Shown piece by piece: positions 8,564 to 14,672 of a DNA stretch of 31,265 nucleotides. The position numbers were made by a program, and so were the translations under genes. Within the stretch, counting starts at the first letter, position 1. Each line of letters opens with the position of its first letter. Source of the stretch: Leptospiraceae bacterium (GTDB lineage Bacteria > Spirochaetota > Leptospiria > Leptospirales > Leptospiraceae). The stretch is taken from the NCBI GenBank assembly GCA_024233835.1, contig JACKPC010000010.1, positions 1 to 31,265 on the forward strand, given 5' to 3'. A model generated the notes under the pieces. It saw only the letters and a list, made by a program, of their open reading frames with translations, ran no database searches and was not told where the DNA came from.

Positions 8564-10225
8564 ATGATTATTAAAAAAATTCAAACGGGTATCAAAGGAC
8601 TTGATGAAGTTTTGCATGGAGGAATACCTCAGGGGCGAATTACCATGCTAAAGGGAAGCGCCGGTACAGGAAAAACCCTGCTTGCAATAGAAATACTGCT
8701 AAAAAGTGCAATGCTTGATAAAGAACCGGGTGTTTACATATCATTCGAAAATACAGTAAACCAGATAATGGAAGATATAAGTTCTTTTGGTTGGAATTTA
8801 TCTTCACCTGAAATGCAAAAACTACTGAAGATAGATTATTTTGGAATTAACGATTACGAAAGCTATTCGGAAGGGGAAATTTCCATAAATGTGCTTGGTG
8901 AACGGGTTGAGCACTTATTAAAGAAAACAAATGCTACAAAGCTTGTATTTGATACTCTCGAAAGTTTATGGGATGTAGTAGGTGATAGTAAATCGTTCAG
9001 ATGGCAATTCCGCAATTTCCTCAGAAGGTTTACGCAACAGGACATTACATTGATAATTACTTCAGAGCAAATAAACGGACAATCCAAATACCCATTCGAT
9101 GAATTCGTATCGGATTGTGTAATACATCTCGAGCAGAATATAATAAGCGAAATTGTTACTCGTAAATTGAGAATAATAAAATACAGAGGTACCACACATG
9201 GACTAAATGCCTACCCCTATATTATTTCTGAGAGTGGAAACTATGTGTACCCCATAACATCTCTCGGTTTAACGCATACGGCATCTTACGACAAAATATC
9301 AACTGGTATTCCTGATTTAGATGTGATGTTGCACGGTGGAATATTCAGAGGAAGTAGTGTTTTAATTAGTGGTACCTCAGGATGCGGTAAATCCAGCATA
9401 GCAGGTTTTTTTGCAAATCAAACATGTAAAACTGGTGAAAAGTGCATCTACTTTGCTTTTGAAGAATCTGAAGCACAGATTTTTAGAAATTACAATTCAA
9501 TAGGAATAAATTTAGAACAATGGAAAGATAAAGGATTATTAAATATTCATGCCACTCGCTCCTCAACTATAGGTCTTGAACATCATTTACTTTTCATGTT
9601 TCAACTTATTGAGAAATTTCAACCCCAATTAGTTATTCTTGACCCGGTAAGTAATTTTATCAGCCCCGATAACGGAGAGTCTGTTAAATCTTTTTTAGTG
9701 CGGATGATTGATCATCTGAAAGATAATAATATTACTTGTTTGTTTACTTCTTTAATAAGAGGTTCCGGTCATCTTGAGGAAACAGATGAAAGTGTTTCTT
9801 CATTAATGGATACCTGGATTTCATTGCAAATGATAGAACAAAATAATGAGCGAAATCGTGTTTTAAAAATACTAAAGTCGAGAGGAATGGCTCATTCAAA
9901 CCAACTAAGAGAGTTTATTCTTAGTAGTAGTGGCATTCACCTTATGGATGTTTATATTGGTGCTGAAGGTATGGTTACCGGTTCAAAACGATTGATTCAA
10001 CAAGCACAAGAAAACGCCGAAAGGAAAAGACTAATTGAGGAAATTGAGCTCCTAAAACGCAAGCAACAATTTTTAGAAAAACAGTTTCATTCAGAAACGG
10101 AAATTAAAAAAGAAAACTTTGAAAACACTAAAAGCGAGTTGCAAAAAGCTGTTGAAGAAGCTGAACTACGACTAAAAACAAAAGATTTATCAATGCAGGA
10201 TGTTGAGCAAAAAAGAAAAATCTAA
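8564..10225 (+). CDS. kaiC: KaiC-like double-domain ATPase
   Basis: The 553-aa protein has two RecA/KaiC domains in tandem, like cyanobacterial KaiC. Domain CI has Walker A GSAGTGKT (31-38) and Walker B Asp130; domain CII has Walker A GTSGCGKS (270-277) and Walker B Asp360. Each opens with the family signature TGIKGLDEVLHGG or TGIPDLDVMLHGG. The CII catalytic pair is FEE (299-301), but the CI pair is FEN (61-63), so one catalytic Glu is replaced. At the position of the KaiC phosphosites Ser431/Thr432 there is DESVSSLMDT (Ser412, Ser413). A charged coiled-coil tail follows (about 475-553). The stop overlaps the kaiB start (TAATG), so the two are coupled. A clock, timer or stress-signalling ATPase/autokinase role is inferred from the family; no kaiA is visible. 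Confidence 0.92.
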   Translation: MIIKKIQTGIKGLDEVLHGGIPQGRITMLKGSAGTGKTLLAIEILLKSAMLDKEPGVYISFENTVNQIMEDISSFGWNLSSPEMQKLLKIDYFGINDYESYSEGEISINVLGERVEHLLKKTNATKLVFDTLESLWDVVGDSKSFRWQFRNFLRRFTQQDITLIITSEQINGQSKYPFDEFVSDCVIHLEQNIISEIVTRKLRIIKYRGTTHGLNAYPYIISESGNYVYPITSLGLTHTASYDKISTGIPDLDVMLHGGIFRGSSVLISGTSGCGKSSIAGFFANQTCKTGEKCIYFAFEESEAQIFRNYNSIGINLEQWKDKGLLNIHATRSSTIGLEHHLLFMFQLIEKFQPQLVILDPVSNFISPDNGESVKSFLVRMIDHLKDNNITCLFTSLIRGSGHLEETDESVSSLMDTWISLQMIEQNNERNRVLKILKSRGMAHSNQLREFILSSSGIHLMDVYIGAEGMVTGSKRLIQQAQENAERKRLIEEIELLKRKQQFLEKQFHSETEIKKENFENTKSELQKAVEEAELRLKTKDLSMQDVEQKRKI

Positions 10226-10431
10226 TGAAACTGAATCATAAACTTGAAATCAAAATATTTGCAGAAAAGGATGATAGCTCTATTGGGCAATTTTGTAATC
10301 TTTTTAAAAATGATTTAAATTTTATTGATATAGAGATTTTTACTTATCCTGATAACATGGAAGAATTTGATAAGTATGATATATTTTTTACACCTACTTT
10401 TATTTTAAAAATCAACGACAATTCTGTAAGA

Positions 10432-10439
10432 TATCATGG
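10432..10439. repeat. 8-bp target-site duplication, left copy
   Basis: TATCATGG directly precedes the left terminal repeat of the IS66 element and is repeated at 12841-12848. An 8-bp duplication is the standard for IS66-family insertions. Confidence 0.92.
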
Positions 10440-10461
10440 GTAAGCGTATCATGAACCCACC
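10440..10461 (+). repeat. Left terminal inverted repeat of the IS66 element
   Basis: It begins GTAAGCGTATCATGAACC, the typical IS66 end, and pairs with 12819-12840 in inverted orientation. Its TAA, at 10441-10443, stops the truncated kaiB frame. Confidence 0.9.
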
Positions 10462-10496
10462 TTCCCAAATCCCGGGAACTGTGGTATACCTTGTCC

Positions 10497-10805
10497 ATGA
10501 AAGCAATACAAAACTGGGAAGAACATATCGAGAACTGGCAGGCAAGCGGCAAGAGCTGCATGGCCTATTGTAAAGAACATAGCCTATCCTATTCGTCCTT
10601 CAGATACAATCTGAAGAAGTCTACAAAACCTCCTGAGACAAGTCTAAAAGAATACCCCTTCGAAGAGCTCGGGTTTTTGGATTATGAACAAAAGGAAGAG
10701 AACTCGGAACAAAGCCCGCTATTGAGTATCAGTGTCAATCAGAAAGGAATGATAGAATGTAAGATAAATCTAAGATTCCAAATTATGTTTTGGGATTTCT
10801 CATGA
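10497..10805 (+). CDS. tnpA: IS66 accessory protein TnpA
   Basis: This is the first ORF of the IS66 trio. The N-terminal part (WEEHIENWQASGKSCMAYCKEHSLSYSSFRYNLKK) is the helix-turn-helix-like region shared by IS66 TnpA proteins and is likely to bind DNA. The rest (residues 45-102) is acidic and less conserved. I take the ATG at 10497 (MKAIQNWEEH, 102 aa); a TTG two codons upstream is also possible. No clear Shine-Dalgarno precedes it. Its stop overlaps the tnpB start (ATGA), which indicates translational coupling. The precise role of TnpA in IS66 transposition is not established. Confidence 0.85.
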   Translation: MKAIQNWEEHIENWQASGKSCMAYCKEHSLSYSSFRYNLKKSTKPPETSLKEYPFEELGFLDYEQKEENSEQSPLLSISVNQKGMIECKINLRFQIMFWDFS

Positions 10806-11131
10806 GGCGTCGTGTTTATATACGTCCGGGAGTAACGGATATGAGAAAATCAATTAACACACTTACTCAGTTGGTTCAGACAGAAATGAACTTATCACCC
10901 TTTGATAAGAGTCTGTTTATATTCTGCAATAAACGCAAAAATATGTTGAAAGTCTTGTATTGGGATAAGAATGGGTTTTGCCTCTGGCAGAAGAAACTGT
11001 CCAAACAAAAGTTTCCCTGGGTCAATACGGATGAGGAAGTAAAAGAGATTTCAAATCAACGCTTGCTCTGGCTACTCAAAGGAATAGATTTTTTCAAGGA
11101 GCATCAAGAAGAAAAATATCTAAAAGTATAA
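10802..11131 (+). CDS. tnpB: IS66 accessory protein TnpB
   Basis: The 109-aa protein matches the IS66 Orf2/TnpB family: VYIRPGVTDMRKSINTL at the N-terminus, SLFIFCNKRKNMLKVLYWDKNGFCLWQKKL in the centre and RLLWLLKGIDFF at the end. Start: the ATG at 10802 overlaps the tnpA stop by four bases; the frame is open to a TTG at 10790. TnpB is required for IS66 transposition, but its biochemical role is unknown. It is unrelated to the RNA-guided TnpB of IS200/IS605. A divergent copy of its C-terminus survives in the remnant at 13103-13198. Confidence 0.93.
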   Translation: MRRRVYIRPGVTDMRKSINTLTQLVQTEMNLSPFDKSLFIFCNKRKNMLKVLYWDKNGFCLWQKKLSKQKFPWVNTDEEVKEISNQRLLWLLKGIDFFKEHQEEKYLKV

Positions 11132-11140
11132 AATAATTCT

Positions 11141-11178
11141 TTACAGATGGTATGTGGGAATAAACATATCATCTGTAA
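11141..11178 (+). promoter_or_regulatory. Long hairpin between tnpB and tnpC
   Basis: Fifteen bases (ttacagatggtatgt) pair with acatatcatctgtaa, 14 of 15 matching, around an 8-base loop (11156-11163). The stem ends five bases before the tnpC ATG, which has no Shine-Dalgarno of its own. The same hairpin is kept in the diverged remnant, so a role in limiting or coupling tnpC translation is plausible. Confidence 0.6.
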
Positions 11179-11183
11179 TATTC

Positions 11184-12788
11184 ATGAAACCTACCGAACT
11201 TTCAACAGATACTCAAGAACTGCATAAGCTAATTCAGAAGCAATATGAAAAGCTTCAGGAATTTTCCAGGATTATCAAATCTCTTGAATCTTTAAACAAA
11301 TTGAAAGATGAGAAAATAGAGTATTACAGAAACCAGTTGTATAATAAAAAATCAGAGAAGTGGACACCTGACGAACAAAAACAGGCACTACTCTTCAACG
11401 AAGCAGAACAAATAGTTGATGAAGAGAAAACTATTTTAGTAAAAGAGCATAGAAAAAAGAAGAAAAAGCGTGGAAAGCGAGACGGATTAGATCCGAACTT
11501 ACCGAGAGAAGAAGTGATTCTTGACCTTGAAGAGCACGAAAAGACATGCGGATGTGGTTGTGTGCTGACACCTTTACCGAATCCGGAAGTTCTTGAAAAG
11601 CTAAAAATCATCCCGGCTCAGTTTGTTGTTGTGAAGACGATTCGGCCTCAATATGTTTGTAAGAAATGCGAAGGTAGCGGTGATGAAAATCGTCCCGGTG
11701 TAAAATCAAAACCTCCGCTTCTCCAGCTAATCCCTAAAGCGATTCTGCATCGTGATAGTCTGGCATATATGATAACACAAAAGTATTGCGACCATCTTCC
11801 TATAAACAGAATATCTAATATATTAAAGCGCTCAGGTGTCACCATTTCAAGAGCTACCATAGCGAGGAATTTTATAACTGTTTCAGAAAAGCTTGAGTCT
11901 ATAGCAAATCAAATTTTACAACAAGTACAATTCGCTCATGCTGTTCAAATAGATGAAACTCGCTTACAGGTAATCAATGAGCCGGGCAGGAAAGGAACCA
12001 ATTTATCCTGGATGTGGTGTTTTCGCAGCGGTCTGGTAGGAGAGATTGAGAGTGCAGTATATTTTCACTATGACCAATCGAGAAGTGCAAAATTCCTAAA
12101 AGACTTTCTATTTGGCTACAAGGGAATCATTCAAACGGATGGTCTCGGAACCTATAATGCACATTTATCTTCTATTGTTTCTGAAGATGAACATGCCGGT
12201 TGTAATGTTCACGCAAGAAGGAAGTTTACTGATATTTATAAATCGATTAAAAATAATAAGTCTGTAAATCATGTTTTAGAGGAATATAACAGACTATATA
12301 GATTAGAAGAATCTTATTATCAATTAAAAATACACCATAATAAAGATAAACTCGAAAAGCGACGGCAAAGACATAGTCTTCCGATAATGGAACGAATGAA
12401 AGTTTTCATTGCGAGCGAACTCTCGGTTATGGAACCTTCAGGTGATCTATATAAAGCAATGAGATATTTTATATCTCATTATGATAAATTAATAATATTT
12501 ATATATAATGGAGATATTACACCGGACACAAATCTGGTAGAAAATGCCATTCGTCCATTTGCACTGGGAAGAAAGAATTGGCAATTTTCCTATTCTCCCA
12601 GTGGTGCAAGGGCAAGTGCAATTTATTATACTCTGATTGAAAATGCAAAACTATGCGGTCTGGATCCTTATCAATATCTTAAAACCGTTTTTGATGAGAT
12701 AGTGAGAAATCCCAATTTCGATCCGAAAGATTTGACTCCGCAGGCTATCGCAAAAAAACAAAAAGAAGACTCAGCAGCTACAACTTAA
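11184..12788 (+). CDS. tnpC: IS66 family transposase TnpC
   Basis: The 534-aa transposase is complete. An N-terminal leucine-zipper-like coiled coil (about 10-60) precedes a basic linker (RKKKKKRGKRDG). A zinc-finger-like part follows (CGCGCVLTPLP ... YVCKKCEG). The DDE catalytic core has AVQIDETRLQV (first Asp), GIIQTDGLGTYN (second Asp), and the Glu in TNLVENAIRPFALGRKNW. The C-terminal IS66 tail ends near LDPYQYLKTVFDEI. I chose the ATG at 11184 (MKPTELSTDTQELH), just after the hairpin; a GTG at 11154 within the hairpin is the alternative. It catalyses element excision and insertion with 8-bp duplications. Confidence 0.95.
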   Translation: MKPTELSTDTQELHKLIQKQYEKLQEFSRIIKSLESLNKLKDEKIEYYRNQLYNKKSEKWTPDEQKQALLFNEAEQIVDEEKTILVKEHRKKKKKRGKRDGLDPNLPREEVILDLEEHEKTCGCGCVLTPLPNPEVLEKLKIIPAQFVVVKTIRPQYVCKKCEGSGDENRPGVKSKPPLLQLIPKAILHRDSLAYMITQKYCDHLPINRISNILKRSGVTISRATIARNFITVSEKLESIANQILQQVQFAHAVQIDETRLQVINEPGRKGTNLSWMWCFRSGLVGEIESAVYFHYDQSRSAKFLKDFLFGYKGIIQTDGLGTYNAHLSSIVSEDEHAGCNVHARRKFTDIYKSIKNNKSVNHVLEEYNRLYRLEESYYQLKIHHNKDKLEKRRQRHSLPIMERMKVFIASELSVMEPSGDLYKAMRYFISHYDKLIIFIYNGDITPDTNLVENAIRPFALGRKNWQFSYSPSGARASAIYYTLIENAKLCGLDPYQYLKTVFDEIVRNPNFDPKDLTPQAIAKKQKEDSAATT

Positions 12789-12818
12789 ATTCTACCTCCG
12801 GGGCACGGTGCAACCGGG

Positions 12819-12840
12819 GGTGGGTTTATGAAACACTTAC
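12819..12840 (-). repeat. Right terminal inverted repeat of the IS66 element
   Basis: Read on the minus strand it starts GTAAGTGTTTCATAAACC and matches the left end at about 19 of 22 positions. Confidence 0.9.
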
Positions 12841-12848
12841 TATCATGG
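12841..12848. repeat. 8-bp target-site duplication, right copy
   Basis: TATCATGG repeats the bases at 10432-10439. Dropping one copy restores the kaiB reading frame. Confidence 0.92.
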
Positions 12849-12992
12849 TCTCTCCGAACGCTTTATGAATATTGCAAAAGCAAAATTATCAAACATTAAA
12901 TCGCAGGATGTAATAAGCCAGGCAAATCAATTATTATTTGATAGTAATCTATTAATTAAAACAAGGAATATTAAAGAACATGAGAATGACTT

Positions 12993-13201
12993 GTAAGCAT
13001 TTCATGAACCCGTCTTTTATAGTTTCGGAGATCTTACTATATCAGTTTCAAGAATATTACAGATGATATGTTTATTCCCACATACCATCCTGTAATATCC
13101 TTTTATACTTTTAGATGTTTTTCTTCTTTAGGCTCTTTGAAAAAATCTATTTCTTTTAGTAAGCAGAATAAACGTTTAGTTGCAATCTCCCTTACTTCTT
13201 A
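12993..13201 (-). mobile_element. Diverged IS66-family remnant (tnpB end, hairpin, terminal repeat)
   Basis: On the minus strand this reads as the last 32 or so codons of a TnpB (EVREIATKRLF ... EEKHLKV, stop at 13103-13105). The conserved hairpin follows, then a short spacer, then an IS end (GTAAGCATTTCATGAACCC when read plus). Nearly all of tnpC has been deleted. The TnpB tail matches the intact element at about 22 of 32 residues, so this is an older, different IS66 relative. Its end supplies the TAA that now stops kaiB. The truncated side abuts the 3' end of the yidB-like gene. Confidence 0.8.
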
Positions 13202-13615
13202 TTAAAGGAATCCTTTTAATAGATTCACTCCAGAAGATAGTAAACTTCCGTCACCGCCTTCTTTTCCTTCCGGTGTAAGCTGGTTTACTATCACAGGTAG
13301 TAAACTGGTAAGTATAGGTACTACTTTGGAAGAGTCAATTCCAAGCTTATTAGATAATTCAGAAATAGTTCCATTCCCTAAAGCTTTTGTTAGTTCTGAC
13401 TCAGAAATAGAGGCATTCTTACCCTGCCCAACCCAGGAAGTCACCTTTTCATCCAGACCATTTTTCTTAAGAACCGAAACAATCATATCGATTTGAGAAG
13501 TACCTCCCTGAGAGGAAAGGAGGGTTTTGGCAATATTACCCACATCTATACCCTGAAGGTTTTTATCCAAACCTGAATCGGCCAATTCTTTTACTACATT
13601 ATTTAAAAAACTCAT
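13202..13615 (-). CDS. YidB-like (DUF937) protein
   Basis: This 137-aa protein is close to E. coli YidB in length and layout: an N-terminal helix (MSFLNNVVKELADSGLD), a low-complexity Gly/Ser loop region, VTSWVGQGKNASISESELTKALG, then LSNKLGIDSSKVVPILTSLLPVIVNQLTPEGKEGG and a short C-terminal tail. The VxSWVG and LPxxVdxLTPxG motifs are the family hallmarks. The cellular role of YidB is not established. Start ATG at 13615; no Shine-Dalgarno is obvious. The stop is directly next to the IS66 remnant, but the protein looks full length. Confidence 0.88.
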   Translation of the reverse strand: MSFLNNVVKELADSGLDKNLQGIDVGNIAKTLLSSQGGTSQIDMIVSVLKKNGLDEKVTSWVGQGKNASISESELTKALGNGTISELSNKLGIDSSKVVPILTSLLPVIVNQLTPEGKEGGDGSLLSSGVNLLKGFL

Positions 13616-13701
13616 AAGTTCAGTGTAAGATAAGGAAGAGAAAATAGCAATAGTTTTTCTGCTTTGAAGCTGAAAGATAAAAACTCGGAATAAGAATATT
13701 T

Positions 13702-14100
13702 CTATAAATCGGCTTCCGGTATGTCTTCGGAATCAATAGGACTTAGAAGTTCACTGGAAATAATGTCGTATACTAATTGATCAATGATAGCCCCCACCTG
13801 CCATCTTGACTCTTTATTCGTTCCTTCTACATCTTCAAATTCGTTCTCTGTATAAATTTCCATGCAAGAAATTGCTTCCTCGAGGGGGTTCATGGTAATC
13901 CCTTCTTCATTCACGATAAGAATGACTTTATAATAGGTGAAATCTTCTCTTGTTTCAAATCGATATCTGTCCATAACACGGTAAAAGATGCCTTCTTCCT
14001 CTATCAGCATGGTTACTTCAAAAGTTTTCCATTCCATACAGCGGATCTCGATTACCTGTCCCAGATACTTCATCAAATTCTCTATGCCTTTTTTAGCCAT
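13702..14100 (-). CDS. Hypothetical protein, coupled to the upstream gene
   Basis: The 132-aa protein is soluble and acidic, with no signal peptide or membrane segment and no family that I recognise. The N-terminal half looks beta-rich (VIEIRCMEWKTFEVTMLIEEEGIFYRVMDRYRFE); the C-terminal half is acidic and helical, ending SPIDSEDIPEADL. Its start overlaps the upstream gene by 19 bases, so the two are translated together and probably work together. Confidence is in the gene, not a function. Confidence 0.65.
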   Translation of the reverse strand: MAKKGIENLMKYLGQVIEIRCMEWKTFEVTMLIEEEGIFYRVMDRYRFETREDFTYYKVILIVNEEGITMNPLEEAISCMEIYTENEFEDVEGTNKESRWQVGAIIDQLVYDIISSELLSPIDSEDIPEADL

Positions 14101-14477
14101 CCTCTGGCTTCATCAAGTTCTTGAAAGTATTTTTGTTCTAAAACATCAATATTTAGGGTATGATCAATGCTCAACTTGGTTAAGGGACTATAGGGTAATA
14201 AGATTGCTATTCTTATCTTTTTGATAGACTTTATTACCCGTAAAAACCAATCTCTTTCCAGCCAATCCTTTCCTTCTACTGATATCCTACTGATTTCGCG
14301 GGTATCCGCAAGCCATTTATTGGTCTGATGCAGGATTAAAAGCTTCAGTCCCTGATTCAGAACTTCCTTATACTCTTCAAATCGAAACAGGTCAGTAGAG
14401 TTCCAGTGGACTTCAATGCAATGAATTTCAGGATTATAATAAATCAAAGCACTTGGATTCTCAAATTCCAGTTTCAT
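14082..14477 (-). CDS. Hypothetical protein, STAS/SpoIIAA-like pattern
   Basis: The 131-aa protein (ATG at 14477, GGAG six bases upstream) reads MKLEFENPSALIYYNPEIHCIEVHWNS and then LKLLILHQTNKWLADTREISRISVEG. A beta-strand, a helix and a central strand followed by WLADTR with conserved Asp are the layout of small STAS/SpoIIAA-like proteins, which often act as binding partners in signalling. That assignment is inference. Longer starts (ATG 14495, GTG 14501) are possible but have poorer ribosome-binding sites. A perfect palindrome lies 38 bp upstream, between this gene and the divergent protease gene. Confidence 0.65.
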   Translation of the reverse strand: MKLEFENPSALIYYNPEIHCIEVHWNSTDLFRFEEYKEVLNQGLKLLILHQTNKWLADTREISRISVEGKDWLERDWFLRVIKSIKKIRIAILLPYSPLTKLSIDHTLNIDVLEQKYFQELDEARGWLKKA

Positions 14478-14515
14478 TATGACTCCATTCTGCATATCCA
14501 CTCAAAATTTCCTTG

Positions 14516-14537
14516 ACTACCGGTTTAAACCGGTAGT
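14516..14537. promoter_or_regulatory. Perfect 22-bp palindrome, likely operator
   Basis: The left arm ACTACCGGTTT is exactly mirrored by AAACCGGTAGT. It sits in the gap between divergent genes (14477 minus, 14673 plus). A TTGACT hexamer at 14513-14518 overlaps its left edge, so a dimeric regulator bound here could control a promoter. Confidence 0.6.
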
Positions 14538-14672
14538 AAGTAGGAGTAGCGGATACCATTCTACTAAAAGAATTTTAATTCCCTACTTACTTTCCAAAAC
14601 CAGTTGACCATAAAAAAAAGAAAAAGATAACAATTCAATTGACATAGATTTTTTTTTCATTTTTCTTTTCTT

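Larger units (their letters stand above)
10440..12840 (+). mobile_element. Complete IS66-family insertion sequence
   Basis: The element is 2401 bp long, with 22-bp imperfect terminal inverted repeats starting GTAAG (about 19 of 22 positions match), and is flanked by the direct repeat TATCATGG. It carries the canonical trio tnpA, tnpB and tnpC, all open. The three IS66 catalytic acidic regions are present, so it looks transposition-competent. It inserted into kaiB. Two relatives are in the window: a divergent remnant at 12993-13201 and a 165-bp deletion derivative at 27838-28002. Confidence 0.95.
10225..12996 (+). pseudogene. kaiB: kaiB-like gene split by an IS66-family insertion
   Basis: The 5' part (10225-10443) encodes MKLNHKLEIKIFAEKDDSS... 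and stops six bases after the insertion point, inside the IS terminal repeat. Removing the element and one target duplication joins 10225-10439 to 12849-12996 in frame and gives a 120-aa protein. It has the KaiB thioredoxin-like pattern: beta-strand EIKIFAE, strand DIEIFTYPD, the hallmark FTPTFILKI (ATPTL in KaiB), then NSVRYHGLSERFMNI aligning with the KaiB stretch around GDLSDREKVL. KaiB binds the KaiC hexamer. The C-terminal 35 residues go beyond typical KaiB length and look like the linker of a SasA-type kinase, so the original gene may have been longer. Its present stop lies in a second IS66 end. As it stands, the gene cannot make full-length KaiB. Confidence 0.85.

Noticed and set aside
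10491..10496. TTG start two codons upstream of the tnpA ATG
   Set aside because: No ribosome-binding site favours it, and the ATG is the simpler choice.
11184..12788. IS66 TnpB or TnpC as RNA-guided nuclease relatives
   Set aside because: The names coincide only; sequence and gene order are those of classical IS66 DDE transposition.
14639..14672. TTGACA before the protease gene as a promoter
   Set aside because: No acceptable -10 box lies at 16-18 bp; the sequence there is a T-run.
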